From Isoptericola halotolerans (GTDB lineage Bacteria; Actinomycetota; Actinomycetes; Actinomycetales; Cellulomonadaceae): 64,000 nt of DNA. Under the pieces are notes generated by a model. The model ran no database searches and was not told the DNA's origin. It worked only from the letters and a program-made list of their open reading frames with translations. Every line of letters starts with the position of its first letter. Within the stretch, counting starts at the first letter, position 1. The stretch is from NCBI RefSeq assembly GCF_013149785.1, contig NZ_JABEZU010000001.1:1054001-1118000 (forward strand). Direction: 5' to 3'. This document shows positions 43,567 through 52,591 of the stretch, piece after piece. The position numbers and the translations under genes were made by a program.

Positions 43567-45113
43567 CCGCCCATCACCGCCTGTACGTAGCTCGAGGTGT
43601 CGACCAGGTTGCCCGCCGCGACCTCGCTGAGTGCCATGAGGCCCTGGGCACCGATCCCCAGCCCGACGGTCAACGCGGCGAGGAACACCGCCGGCGCGGC
43701 CAGCGCGAAGCTGATCTTCCGACGGGGCTGCACCGCCAGGATCGTCGCCGCGTCCCGCAGCGCGACCTCGTCGAACTCGCCGGTGACCTCGCCCGGCTGC
43801 TCGGGGGTCCGTCCGGCCCGTCCCCAGAAGGTGCCGGACCAGATCTTCAGCATCGACATCAGGGTGACGATGCTGACCACCAGCGCGACGACGGCGGCAG
43901 CGACCTGGCCGCCGTCGAACGCCGCCTGCAGCAACGACAGCTTGGCGACGAAGCCGGAGAACGGTGGGATGCCGGCCAGCGACATCGCCGCGACGAAGAA
44001 CGCCACCGCGACCAGGGGCTCGGCGCGGGCGATGCCGTGCACGGTCCCCAACGGCCCGGTGCCGTACCGGACCTCGATCGCCCCGGTCGACAGGAACAGG
44101 GAGGCCTTCACGATCATGTGGTGCAGCAGGTAGAAGATGCCGGCTGCCAGCCCGAGCGGTCCGAAGAGCGCCACACCCAGCAGGATGTAGCCGATCTGGC
44201 TGACCATGTGGAAGGCCAGGATCGAGCGCGTGCTGCCCTCGCCGACCGCGCCCAGCACCCCGACGGCCATGGTGAGCGAGAACATCACCACGCCGATCCA
44301 CAGGTACTCGGACATGCCCTCGAAGACGACCGCGTAGATGCGGTAGATCGCGTAGATGGCGACCTTCGTGTGCAGGCCGGAGAACAGGGCGGTCACCGCC
44401 GGGGACGCCGACGGGTAGGTCCTCGCCAGCCAGCCGTGCACGGGGACGACGGCCGCCTTCATCGACAGGGCGAAGAGGCAGACCGCGACGGCGATCGCGA
44501 CGGCGGTGGACTCGCGGGCCGCCCCGGCGAGCTCACCGAGGTTGACGGTGCCCGCGACGCCGTAGGTGACGCCGACGCCGGCGAGGAAGATCGTGGAGAT
44601 GAGCAGGTTCGCGGTGACGTAGAGCCGTGACCCGGAGACCCGCTTCAGCGGTGCCCGGCCGGGCGAGGAGAGGACCAGCAGCCCGTAGGAGGGCAGCAGC
44701 ATCACCTCGATGAACACGAACAGGTTGAACAGGTCCGCGGTGAGCAGGGCGCCGTTCACCCCGGCCGTCAGCACCAGCACGAGCGGGGCGAAGAACCGCA
44801 GGTGGGCGTGCGAGGACGCGACGGCGAACGCCACGCAGGTGATGGTCAGGATCCCCGTCAGGGTGATCATCAACGCCGAGAACTGGTCACCGACGAACGG
44901 GATCGAGATACCGGCCGGCCACAGCCCGACGGCGTGCCCGAGGGACGAGCCGTCGTACGTCGAGGCCACCATCCAGATGCCGCCGCCGATCGAGGCGAGC
45001 AGGGTCAGGCCGAGGGTGACGACCGACCACAGCCTGCCGAACGGGACGAGGACGAGGACGGCCGACACGACGAGCGGCACCGCGACGAACAGGGTGAGCA
45101 CGGAAGCGGGCAT
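43563..45113 (-). CDS. mnhD: Mrp Na+/H+ antiporter subunit D
   Basis: A 516-residue proton-conducting subunit related to NuoN/NuoM, with about 14 helices. The conserved Glu sits in LFVFIEVMLLPSYGLLVL (about 135-150) and the Lys in LFALSMKAAVVPVHGWL (about 220-235). The start shares one base with the mnhC stop (TGATG), giving tight translational coupling. Confidence 0.93.
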   Translation of the reverse strand: MPASVLTLFVAVPLVVSAVLVLVPFGRLWSVVTLGLTLLASIGGGIWMVASTYDGSSLGHAVGLWPAGISIPFVGDQFSALMITLTGILTITCVAFAVASSHAHLRFFAPLVLVLTAGVNGALLTADLFNLFVFIEVMLLPSYGLLVLSSPGRAPLKRVSGSRLYVTANLLISTIFLAGVGVTYGVAGTVNLGELAGAARESTAVAIAVAVCLFALSMKAAVVPVHGWLARTYPSASPAVTALFSGLHTKVAIYAIYRIYAVVFEGMSEYLWIGVVMFSLTMAVGVLGAVGEGSTRSILAFHMVSQIGYILLGVALFGPLGLAAGIFYLLHHMIVKASLFLSTGAIEVRYGTGPLGTVHGIARAEPLVAVAFFVAAMSLAGIPPFSGFVAKLSLLQAAFDGGQVAAAVVALVVSIVTLMSMLKIWSGTFWGRAGRTPEQPGEVTGEFDEVALRDAATILAVQPRRKISFALAAPAVFLAALTVGLGIGAQGLMALSEVAAGNLVDTSSYVQAVMGG

Positions 45114-45529
45114 CAGTCCTCCCTCCTCGGGGTCGGCTCGGGCGTCAGGCCGTGGGCACGCGCGACCTCCGCGATGTCCAGGGCGTCCTCGCTGGCGCCG
45201 TGGTCGGCGCGCGCCGCGTCCGACCGGTCCGCGGTGTCGTCGTCCTTGCGGCCCACGACGGCGAGGGTGAGCATGTAGATCGTGATGGCCAGGGCGATGA
45301 CGATCGCCGTCAGGACGAAGGCCTGCGGCAGCGGGTCCGCGGTGGTGGCCAGGTCCGGGGAGTCGCCGAGCGGCTGGTCGCGCCGGTCGGCGCCGCCGGC
45401 CGAGAAGATGAGCACGTTGACCGCGTGGCTCAGCAGGATGAAGCCCAGCACGATGCGCAGCATCTCGCGCTGCAGCACCAGGTAGACCCCGCCGGCCACG
45501 AGGACGCCGACGATGAGGGCGAGCGTCAT
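45113..45529 (-). CDS. mnhC: Mrp Na+/H+ antiporter subunit C
   Basis: A 138-residue NuoK-like subunit with three helices (VLVAGGVYLVLQREMLRIVLGFILLSHAVNVL is the core, with the DPLPQAFVLTAIVI helix later). The C-terminal 35 residues are hydrophilic and acidic. It overlaps mnhA upstream by 4 nt. Confidence 0.92.
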   Translation of the reverse strand: MTLALIVGVLVAGGVYLVLQREMLRIVLGFILLSHAVNVLIFSAGGADRRDQPLGDSPDLATTADPLPQAFVLTAIVIALAITIYMLTLAVVGRKDDDTADRSDAARADHGASEDALDIAEVARAHGLTPEPTPRRED

Positions 45530-48369
45530 GACTCCTCCTTCGTCGGTGCGCCCGTGGTCACGGGCTCACGCGTGGGTACCGGTGCGGGCTCGGTCGGGTC
45601 GGGCGGGGGATCGGGAGCCTCGGTGCGGGTGCCACCGGTCGGTTGCTTCGGAGCGGGCCAGCCGCCCAGCAGGTCGAGCGACGCGACCACCACGCCGATG
45701 ACGGCCAGGTAGACGCCCACGTCGAACAGCACCGCGCTGGTGAGGTGGAGGGTACCGATGTCGACGTGCAGGGGCTTGAGGAAGGAGCCTTCGAGGAAGC
45801 CCAGCAGCCCCGTCCCGGTGGCGATGAGGATCCCGGCACCGATGAGCCGGAAGTACGAGGCCCGACGCTGGGTGTCCGACGACGCCGCGAGGTACGCGAG
45901 CGCGAAGGCCGACGCCGCCACCAGCGCGCCGATGAAGCCACCGCCGGGGTTCTGGTGCCCCCGCAGGAGCAGGTACACCGAGAACGCGAGCATCAGGGGG
46001 ATGCCGAGCTTCGCGAACGTGCGGTTGAAGACACCGTTGGTCTCGGCGTCGACCAGCGGCGAGGTGGCGGGGACCCGCAGCACCGGCACGGGGTCGCGGT
46101 ACGTCAGAGGGAGCGCTCGGGCGGACTCCAGGAGGACGTAGATCACCACACCGGCGATGCCGAGCACGGTCAGCTCACCGAGGGTGTCGAGCGCTCGGTA
46201 GTCCACGAGGATCGTGTTGACGACGTTCGAGCCGCCGGTGTCGTCCGGGGCGTTGAGCAGGAAGTGCTCTCCGGTGGGCGAGAGGCCCCGCCGCCCGGTG
46301 AGGGCGAAGGTGGCCACCGCAGCGGCCAGCCCCCCGATCACGGCGACGACGCCGGTGACCGCGGCGCGTGACCGGGGGATCCGACGGAACCGCCGCGGCA
46401 GCCTGCGCAGCAGCAGGACCGCCACCACCACCGTGAGGATCTCCACCAGCAGCTGGGTGAGCGCGACGTCCGCCGCGCCGAGCGTGAAGAAGAGCAGGGT
46501 CACGGCGAACCCGGTCACGCCGATCACGGCCAGCGCGCCGATCCGGGACCGCAGCGACACCGCCGCGACCGTACCGGTCGTCACCAGCGCCAGCAGCACC
46601 CAGTCGAAGGGTCTGCTCGTGTCGCGCAGGTCTCCCAGGCCGGTCACGCCGACGGCTCCGACGGCGGCCAGCACGCCCATGGTGACGATCGGCACGGCGA
46701 GGTGCCGCGCCGGTGCGTCGGAACGCGTCAGGTCGCCGACCCGAGCGCCGAAGGCCACGGTGCCCCGCTGCCAGGCGGCCACGGCCTCGACCCCGGTGAA
46801 CGGGAAGAGCGGGCGGTCCAGCACCCGGTCCACCGACGCCGCGCGCCAGACCACCAGCGCACCCACGGTGTACACCGCCAGCGACAGGAAGAGGGCGGGC
46901 GTCAGCCCGTGCCAGAGCGTCAGGTGGGTGTGCACCTCGCTGCCGGCGGCCGCCGTCGCGCCGGCGCTGGTGAGCCCGTCGAGCATCCACGCGGCCGGGC
47001 CCAGCAGGACACCCAGGACGGCCGGGACCGCAGCCGGCAGGACCAGCCAGAAGCCGCCCTCGGACATGCCAGACAGGGACGCCGGGCGGGTGCCCGGCAG
47101 GGGCCGCAGCACCATGCGGGCGCAGTAGGCGAAGGTGAAGACGGCGCCGAGGGCGGCGATGCCGGCCACGAGCCAGCCGGCCCCGGAACCCTCCCACATG
47201 GCGTCGAGGATCGACTCCTTCGAGACGAACCCGAGCAACGGCGGGATGCCGGCCATCGACGCGGCGGCGAGCGCCAGCATCGCCGCGGTCCACGGCATGG
47301 CCCTGCCCACACCGGCGAGGGTGCGGATGTCCCGGGTGCCGGCCTGGTGGTCGATGACCCCGACGAGCATGAACGCGGCCGACTTGAACAGGGCGTGCGC
47401 CATGGTGTGCAGCGTGGCGGCGGCGATCGCCGCCGAGGAGCCGACACCGATCGTCGCGACGATCAGGCCGAGCTGGCTGACGGTCGAGTACGCCAGGAGC
47501 TCCTTGAGGTCGTTGCGCTGCAGGGCGAAGACGGCGCCCATCACCGTCGTGACGAGACCGATCGTGATGAGCAGGACGTTCCAGGTCAGCACGTCGCTCA
47601 TCGCGGGCGAGAACCGCAGGAGCAGGTAGATGCCGGCCTTGACCATCGCGGCGGCGTGCAGGTAGGCGCTGACCGGCGTCGGGGCGACCATGGCGTCGGG
47701 CAGCCACGCGTGGAACGGGAACTGCGCGGACTTCGTGAACGCCGCGACGGCGACGAGGACGGCGATCACGGCGGCGAACGTGGGGTCCTGGGACCACACC
47801 GGGTCCTCGAGGATGGCGCTGAGCTGGGTCGTGCCGGTGCGGACGGAGGTGGCGATGACGGCACCGAGCAGGCACAGCCCGCCGCCCACCGTGACGAGGA
47901 ACGTCCGCACGGCCGGAGCCTGAGCCTGAGGGCTGGTCCGGGCGATGAGGAAGAAGGAGCAGACGGTCGTGAACTCCCACATGACGAAGAGCAGGATCAC
48001 GTCGTCGGCGAGGACGAGCCCGGTCATCGCGGCGGCGAAGGCCGTCATCAGCCCGTAGAAGCCTGGGTGCGGCCCACGCTTGAGGTAGCGGGCCGAGTAC
48101 GCCAGGACGGCGGCACCGACGCCGAGGACGAGGAGCAGGAAGACCCAGCTCAACCCGTCGAAGCGCAGGCGGATGCCCACGTCGAGGCTGGGGATCCAGG
48201 GCAGGAACCAGGAGGTGCCCAGGGCGGGCGGCGCGAGGCCGACCCACAGAGCGAGGGCGAGCAGCCCGGCGGCGAGCGGCCAGCCGCCGGGGCGTCCGGC
48301 CCAGCGGCCCAGGAACGGGGCTGCGGCAGCGAGGAGTGCGACGAGCCCGAGGAGAGCGGCAAGCATCAC
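45526..48369 (-). CDS. mnhA: Mrp Na+/H+ antiporter subunit A fused with B
   Basis: A 947-residue protein with some 20 helices. The N-terminal NuoL-like part carries the conserved Glu in LFVMWEFTTVCSFFL and Lys in FTKSAQFPFHAWLPDA (about 220-235). The C-terminal part contains the MnhA tail domain and the MnhB domain (about 800-920, PVLRVPATSP, GHQNPGGGFIGALVAA). MnhB is thus part of this protein, as in other actinobacteria, so the operon still encodes all subunits. The GTG at 48369 is followed directly by ATG 48366; which is used is unclear. First main gene of the operon. Confidence 0.93.
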   Translation of the reverse strand: MMLAALLGLVALLAAAAPFLGRWAGRPGGWPLAAGLLALALWVGLAPPALGTSWFLPWIPSLDVGIRLRFDGLSWVFLLLVLGVGAAVLAYSARYLKRGPHPGFYGLMTAFAAAMTGLVLADDVILLFVMWEFTTVCSFFLIARTSPQAQAPAVRTFLVTVGGGLCLLGAVIATSVRTGTTQLSAILEDPVWSQDPTFAAVIAVLVAVAAFTKSAQFPFHAWLPDAMVAPTPVSAYLHAAAMVKAGIYLLLRFSPAMSDVLTWNVLLITIGLVTTVMGAVFALQRNDLKELLAYSTVSQLGLIVATIGVGSSAAIAAATLHTMAHALFKSAAFMLVGVIDHQAGTRDIRTLAGVGRAMPWTAAMLALAAASMAGIPPLLGFVSKESILDAMWEGSGAGWLVAGIAALGAVFTFAYCARMVLRPLPGTRPASLSGMSEGGFWLVLPAAVPAVLGVLLGPAAWMLDGLTSAGATAAAGSEVHTHLTLWHGLTPALFLSLAVYTVGALVVWRAASVDRVLDRPLFPFTGVEAVAAWQRGTVAFGARVGDLTRSDAPARHLAVPIVTMGVLAAVGAVGVTGLGDLRDTSRPFDWVLLALVTTGTVAAVSLRSRIGALAVIGVTGFAVTLLFFTLGAADVALTQLLVEILTVVVAVLLLRRLPRRFRRIPRSRAAVTGVVAVIGGLAAAVATFALTGRRGLSPTGEHFLLNAPDDTGGSNVVNTILVDYRALDTLGELTVLGIAGVVIYVLLESARALPLTYRDPVPVLRVPATSPLVDAETNGVFNRTFAKLGIPLMLAFSVYLLLRGHQNPGGGFIGALVAASAFALAYLAASSDTQRRASYFRLIGAGILIATGTGLLGFLEGSFLKPLHVDIGTLHLTSAVLFDVGVYLAVIGVVVASLDLLGGWPAPKQPTGGTRTEAPDPPPDPTEPAPVPTREPVTTGAPTKEES

Positions 48370-48421
48370 GTCGGTGGCCTTGTCGTTCGAGGAAGGACGG
48401 TGCGGTCAACGAGTCGAGGGT

Positions 48422-48562
48422 CTACCTCGCAGGGTCGGCATCCGGAGCGATGCCTGCCTGCTGGTCTCCCCAGGACGAGATGTATCCGTTGGTGCCGCGT
48501 GCCGACTGCCCAGGGCGGGCGGCACGGATGCGCGGTCGGCGCAGCGGGGTCGTCTCGGGCAC
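48422..48562 (-). CDS. Small leaderless ORF upstream of the mrp operon (46 aa)
   Basis: A 46-residue frame, Arg-rich at the start (TTPLRRPRIRAARPGQ) then GTNGYISSWGDQQAG. TAGACT lies 6 nt before its GTG, the same spacing as other leaderless starts here. It ends 53 bp before mnhA, so it may be a leader peptide of the operon. It could also be chance. Confidence 0.35.
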   Translation of the reverse strand: MPETTPLRRPRIRAARPGQSARGTNGYISSWGDQQAGIAPDADPAR

Positions 48563-48568
48563 CCGTGG

Positions 48569-48574
48569 AGTCTA
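48569..48574 (-). promoter_or_regulatory. Putative promoter -10 of the mrp operon
   Basis: TAGACT on the minus strand, 6 nt before the GTG at 48562 and about 200 bp before mnhA. Confidence 0.4.
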
Positions 48575-48702
48575 ACGGCCCGGTGGGACCGGCCGTGCCG
48601 TGACAGGGCCGGACGGCCCCCGTGTGAACTCTGGGTGACGACTTCGCGACGCGCCGGTCCCGTGACGTTCCTCACGCCGTCGGCGTCGTAGCGTGACGTT
48701 CA

Positions 48703-48723
48703 GGACGCACGCCCAGTGCGTCC
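48703..48723 (+). promoter_or_regulatory. Hairpin upstream of the phoH leader ORF
   Basis: GGACGCAC/GTGCGTCC, 8 bp with a 5-nt loop, ending 3 nt before the GGGAGG ribosome site of the small ORF at 48739; it may affect translation. Confidence 0.4.
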
Positions 48724-48738
48724 CCGGGAGGCCAACTG

Positions 48739-48858
48739 ATGGAGTGCTCGCTCCGCGCAGGAGGGCCGGCCCCGGTTCGACTGCACACCGTGCGCTCGGC
48801 CGGTCGCCCGCCCCGTCCACCGTCCCGCTCTGCGCGAGGAGCACATCGTGGCCACTGA
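48739..48858 (+). CDS. Small ORF overlapping phoH start (39 aa, possible PhoAT-like)
   Basis: A 39-residue, Arg/Pro-rich frame (starts [15 protein letters not shown]) with a good GGGAGG 7 nt before its ATG. It overlaps the phoH GTG by 11 nt in another frame, allowing translational coupling. Mycobacterial phoH2 genes are preceded by an overlapping small gene (phoAT) proposed as an antitoxin; sequence similarity cannot be judged here. Confidence 0.45.
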   Translation: MECSLRAGGPAPVRLHTVRSAGRPPRPPSRSARGAHRGH

Positions 48859-50185
48859 GAACACCAGCACCGACCTGCGGACGTTCGTCGTCGACACGTC
48901 CGTCCTGCTGTCCGACCCGAGAGCCATCCACCGGTTCGCCGAGCACGACGTCGTGCTGCCCGTCGTCGTGATCACCGAGCTGGAGGGCAAGCGTCACCAC
49001 GCCGAGCTGGGCTACTTCGCCCGCAGCGCGCTGCGGGCGCTGGACGACCTGAGGATCAAGCACGGGCGCCTGGACGCTCCGGTGCCGATCGGGGGCGACG
49101 GTGGGACGTTGCGGGTCGAGCTGAACCACACCGACCCCGAGGTGCTGCCGGCCGGGTTCCGGCTGGGTGACAACGACACCCGGATCCTGTCGGTCGCGGC
49201 GAACCTCGCCGCCGAGGGTCGGGACGTCACCGTGGTCTCCAAGGACCTGCCGATGCGGGTCAAGGCATCGGCCCTGGGTCTGCGGGCCGAGGAGTACCGT
49301 CACGAGCTCGCGGTGGACTCCGGGTGGACCGGGATGCGCGAGATCGCGATGACCGACGACCAGGTCGGGTCCCTCTACGAGGGGTCCACCGTGGAGCTCG
49401 CCGCCCTCGACCCGCAGGTGGTCGAGGAGGCCGCCCCGCTGCTGTGCCACACGGGCCTGGTGATCCACGGGTCCGGAGGCTCGGCGCTCGGCCGGGTCAC
49501 CGCGGACAAGCAGGTACAGCTCGTGCGCGGGGACCAGGACGTGTTCGGGGTCCACGGCCGCTCCGCCGAGCAGCGCATCGCGATCGACCTGCTGCTCGAC
49601 CCGGACATCGGCATCCTGTCGCTGGGCGGGCGCGCCGGCACCGGCAAGTCGGCGCTCGCCCTGTGCGCCGGGCTGGAGGCGGTGCTGGAGCGCCGCCAGC
49701 ACCGCAAGATCCTGGTCTTCCGCCCCCTGTACGCGGTGGGTGGCCAGGAGCTGGGCTACCTGCCGGGCAGCGAGTCCGAGAAGATGAACCCGTGGGCCCA
49801 GGCGGTGTTCGACACGCTCGGTGCGCTCGTCTCGCCGGAGGTGGTCGAGGAGGTCATCGACCGGGAGATGCTGGAGGTGCTCCCGTTGACCCACATCCGG
49901 GGGCGGTCGTTGCACGATGCGTTCGTCATCGTCGACGAGGCCCAGTCGTTGGAGCGCAACGTGCTGCTGACGGTGCTGTCGCGCATCGGGCAGGACTCGC
50001 GGGTGGTGCTGACGCACGACGTCGCGCAGCGGGACAACCTGCGGGTAGGCCGTCACGACGGGGTCGCCGCGGTCATCGAGGCGATGAAGGGCCACCCGTT
50101 GTTCGCCCACGTGACGCTCACCCGGTCCGAGCGGTCGCCGGTGGCGGCGCTGGTCACCGAGATGCTGGAGTCGCTCGAGATCTGA
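48848..50185 (+). CDS. phoH2: PIN-PhoH ribonuclease/ATPase (PhoH2)
   Basis: A 445-residue fusion. The N-terminal PIN domain (about 8-140) has the acidic residues in [21 protein letters not shown] and LGDNDTRIL. The C-terminal PhoH ATPase (about 235-440) has Walker [13 protein letters not shown] and Walker [12 protein letters not shown]. PhoH2 proteins unwind and cleave RNA in an ATP-dependent way and may act as toxins. The GTG at 48848 gives [16 protein letters not shown]. The 11-nt overlap with the small ORF, and no clear ribosome site except GAGGAG 6-11 nt upstream, suggest coupling. Confidence 0.92.
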   Translation: MATENTSTDLRTFVVDTSVLLSDPRAIHRFAEHDVVLPVVVITELEGKRHHAELGYFARSALRALDDLRIKHGRLDAPVPIGGDGGTLRVELNHTDPEVLPAGFRLGDNDTRILSVAANLAAEGRDVTVVSKDLPMRVKASALGLRAEEYRHELAVDSGWTGMREIAMTDDQVGSLYEGSTVELAALDPQVVEEAAPLLCHTGLVIHGSGGSALGRVTADKQVQLVRGDQDVFGVHGRSAEQRIAIDLLLDPDIGILSLGGRAGTGKSALALCAGLEAVLERRQHRKILVFRPLYAVGGQELGYLPGSESEKMNPWAQAVFDTLGALVSPEVVEEVIDREMLEVLPLTHIRGRSLHDAFVIVDEAQSLERNVLLTVLSRIGQDSRVVLTHDVAQRDNLRVGRHDGVAAVIEAMKGHPLFAHVTLTRSERSPVAALVTEMLESLEI

Positions 50186-50191
50186 GGTCCG

Positions 50192-50251
50192 GGGAGGCGC
50201 GCCGGCCCAGGTGGAACCCCCCAGCCCCGTGCACTCGGCGGCGCGCCTCCC
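50192..50251. terminator. Hairpin after phoH
   Basis: A 13-bp perfect stem (50192-50204 with 50239-50251) with a 34-nt loop, starting 7 nt after the phoH stop. It could equally be the body of a minus-strand RNA from the adjacent iron-box promoter. Confidence 0.55.
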
Positions 50252-50262
50252 TCGTAACGCTG

Positions 50263-50292
50263 ACGGTAGCAGGTGAGGTAAGGCTTACCAAA
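50263..50292 (-). promoter_or_regulatory. IdeR/DtxR-like iron box on an orphan minus-strand promoter
   Basis: The 19-bp palindrome at 50274-50292 matches the DtxR/IdeR consensus (TWAGGTWAGSCTWACCTWA) at 17 of 19 positions. On the minus strand TTGGTA (50286-50291) and TACCGT (50263-50268) are 17 bp apart, with the box covering the -35 and spacer, a repressor position. Neither neighbour gene starts here, as phoH and fumC converge. Confidence 0.6.
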
Positions 50293-50343
50293 CCCCTGTC
50301 CCATCCCTCGAGACCTCGGCCGCCGAACATGCCCTGAGACCGG

Positions 50344-50401
50344 CCGAACATGCGATGGCGGCCCGTCCTGGTACCAGGACGGGCCGCCATCGCATGTTCG
50401 G
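50344..50401. terminator. 58-bp perfect palindrome after fumC
   Basis: An uninterrupted palindrome of 29-bp half-sites, centred on GTAC, 23 nt past the fumC stop. Its outer end, CCGAACATGC, is repeated directly at 50323-50332. It probably terminates fumC and blocks convergent read-through. Confidence 0.75.
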
Positions 50402-50424
50402 AAGGCCCGGAGGGGGCGGGGGAG

Positions 50425-51858
50425 TCAGGCCTGGGGCGGTCGCGTCATCGACAGCACGTCCAGCGCCTCGTCGAGCTGGGCCTCGGTGACCTCGCCCCGC
50501 TCGACGAACCCGAGCGCCACCACGGCCTCCCGCACCGTGATGCCCTCGGCCACCGCCTTCTTGGCCACCTTCGCCGCGGCCTCGTACCCGATGACCCGGT
50601 TGAGCGGCGTGACGATCGACGGCGAGGACTCGGCGAACGCCCGCGCCCGCTCGACGTTGGCCGTCAGCCCGGAGACGGTCTTGTCCGCCAGGACCCGCGA
50701 GGCGTTCGACAGCAGGCGGATCGACTCCAGCACCCCCTGCGCGATGACGGGGATCTGCACGTTCAGCTCGAACGTGCCCGTGGCGCCGGCCCAGGCAACC
50801 GTCGCGTCGTTGCCGACCACCCGGGCCGCGACCATCAGCACGGCCTCCGGGATCACCGGGTTCACCTTGCCCGGCATGATCGACGACCCCGGCTGCAGGT
50901 CCGGGATCGCGATCTCCCCGAGGCCGGTGTTCGGGCCCGACCCCATCCAGCGCAGGTCGTTGCAGATCTTCGTCACGGAGACCGCGATGGTGCGCAGCGC
51001 GCCCGAGAGCTCCACGAGACCGTCCCGCGCGGACTGCGCCTCGAAGTGGTCGCGCGCCTCGGTCAGCGGCAGCCCGGTGTCCTCGCGCAGCAGCTCGATG
51101 ACGCGCTGGGGGAACCCGGCCGGTGTGTTGATGCCGGTCCCGACCGCCGTACCGCCGAGCGGGACCTCGGCGGCGCGGGGGAGCGCCGACTCCAGGCGCT
51201 CGATGCCGTACCGCACCGCTGCCGCGTAGCCGCCGAACTCCTGGCCGAGCGTGACCGGGGTGGCGTCCATCAGGTGCGTGCGTCCCGACTTCACCACACC
51301 GGCGAACTCGGTCGCCTTCGCCTCGAGGGCGACCGCCAGGTGCTCCAGGGCGGGCACCAGGTCGCGGACGACGCCGGCCGTCGCGGCCACGTGCACCGAG
51401 GTGGGGAAGACGTCGTTCGAGGACTGGGAGGCGTTGACGTGGTCGTTCGGGTGCACGTCGCGGCCCAGCGAGGTGCTCGCGAGGTTCGCCAGGACCTCGT
51501 TGGTGTTCATGTTCGACGACGTGCCCGACCCCGTCTGGAAGACGTCGACCGGGAAGTGCTCGTCCAGCTCCCCTGACGCGACCCGGTCCGCTGCGGCGGC
51601 GATCGCGTCGGCGACGTCGCGGTCGAGCACGCCCAGCTCGGCGTTGGCCAGTGCCGCAGCCTTCTTCACCTGCGCGAGCGCCTGGATGTGGCCCCGTTCC
51701 AGCGGCGTGCCCGAGATCGGGAAGTTCTCCACGGCGCGCTGCGTCTGCGCGCGGTACAGGGCGTGGGCAGGCACGCGGACCTCGCCCATCGTGTCGTGCT
51801 CGATGCGGTAGGCGGTCTCGGGCGCGTCGGCGCCGCCGGCGACGGTGTCGGAAGTCAT
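50425..51858 (-). CDS. fumC: Class II fumarate hydratase
   Basis: A 477-residue fumarase of the iron-independent class II superfamily. The signature loop is [13 protein letters not shown] (about 325-337), and [28 protein letters not shown] and [17 protein letters not shown] form the active-site regions. It interconverts fumarate and malate in the TCA cycle. ATG 51858 was chosen from the family start ([14 protein letters not shown]); a GATAGAC element is just 2 nt upstream, so the promoter is unclear. It does not need iron, notable next to an iron box. Confidence 0.95.
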   Translation of the reverse strand: MTSDTVAGGADAPETAYRIEHDTMGEVRVPAHALYRAQTQRAVENFPISGTPLERGHIQALAQVKKAAALANAELGVLDRDVADAIAAAADRVASGELDEHFPVDVFQTGSGTSSNMNTNEVLANLASTSLGRDVHPNDHVNASQSSNDVFPTSVHVAATAGVVRDLVPALEHLAVALEAKATEFAGVVKSGRTHLMDATPVTLGQEFGGYAAAVRYGIERLESALPRAAEVPLGGTAVGTGINTPAGFPQRVIELLREDTGLPLTEARDHFEAQSARDGLVELSGALRTIAVSVTKICNDLRWMGSGPNTGLGEIAIPDLQPGSSIMPGKVNPVIPEAVLMVAARVVGNDATVAWAGATGTFELNVQIPVIAQGVLESIRLLSNASRVLADKTVSGLTANVERARAFAESSPSIVTPLNRVIGYEAAAKVAKKAVAEGITVREAVVALGFVERGEVTEAQLDEALDVLSMTRPPQA

Positions 51859-51903
51859 GCGTCTATCGTGCCGCACCCGCCGGGGCGTCGACGTGTGAGA
51901 GGT

Positions 51904-51944
51904 GTCACGCGGTGCGGCCGAGACGTCCCGGCGCACCGCGTGAC
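51904..51944. terminator. Hairpin between carbonic anhydrase and fumC genes
   Basis: A perfect 13-bp stem (51904-51916 with 51932-51944), loop 15 nt, 9 nt past the carbonic anhydrase stop on the minus strand. It separates that operon from fumC. Confidence 0.65.
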
Positions 51945-51952
51945 GCGCTGTC

Positions 51953-52591
51953 TCAGCGCAGCGGTTCCTCGCCGACGTCGCCGGCGACCTCGACCAGTCG
52001 TGCCGACCCCTCGGCGAGGTCGTACTCGACGCCGACGATCGCCAGGCGCCCCTCGGTCACGGCCGCGTCGAGGGCCCGGGAGTACCCGCGCAGGGTCTCG
52101 ACCGTGTGCTGCACGTGGGCCGTGCGCAGCCGGTCGGCGAACGGCGACCCCTCCTCGTCGTCCGTCGACGTGCCGTCCAGGTCCGCGATCGACGGGATCA
52201 CCTTGTCCACGATCGAGCGCACGAAGCCCGGGGGCTGCTCGCCCGTGCGCAGCGTGTGGGCCGTGGCGCCGACGGCCCCGCACGAGTCGTGGCCGAGCAC
52301 CACCACCAGCGGCGCCCCCAGCACCTCGACGCCGTACTCGATCGAGCCGAGCACGGTGGTGTCGACCACGTGCCCGGCGGTCCTCACGACGAAGACGTCA
52401 CCGAGGCCCTGGTCGAAGATGATCTCGGCAGCCACCCGCGAGTCGGAGCAGCCGAACACGACGGTGTGCGGGTGCTGTGCCGCGGCCAGCTCGGCGCGGC
52501 GCAGCGACATCTGCGACCGCTCGGCCGGCTCGTCACGGACGAAGCGGTCGTTGCCGGACCGCATCGTGGCCCAGGCTTCCTTGGGGGTCAT
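51953..52591 (-). CDS. Beta-carbonic anhydrase
   Basis: A 212-residue beta-class carbonic anhydrase that interconverts CO2 and bicarbonate. Zinc ligands are in [11 protein letters not shown] (Cys, with the Asp-Arg dyad, about 46-50) and [11 protein letters not shown] (His and Cys, about 97-103). Its ATG overlaps the pfkB stop by 4 nt, so it is the last gene of xseB-pfkB-can. Bicarbonate supply for carboxylases is the likely role. Confidence 0.94.
   Translation of the reverse strand: MTPKEAWATMRSGNDRFVRDEPAERSQMSLRRAELAAAQHPHTVVFGCSDSRVAAEIIFDQGLGDVFVVRTAGHVVDTTVLGSIEYGVEVLGAPLVVVLGHDSCGAVGATAHTLRTGEQPPGFVRSIVDKVIPSIADLDGTSTDDEEGSPFADRLRTAHVQHTVETLRGYSRALDAAVTEGRLAIVGVEYDLAEGSARLVEVAGDVGEEPLR

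Noticed and set aside
46175-48409. 744-codon minus-strand frame in the mnhA region
   Set aside because: It is the +1 shadow of mnhA; it has no membrane helices and is Arg-rich.
50344-50401. LexA (SOS) box from the CGAAC/GTTCG ends
   Set aside because: LexA half-sites should be 4 bp apart; here they lie about 45 bp apart at the ends of a hairpin.
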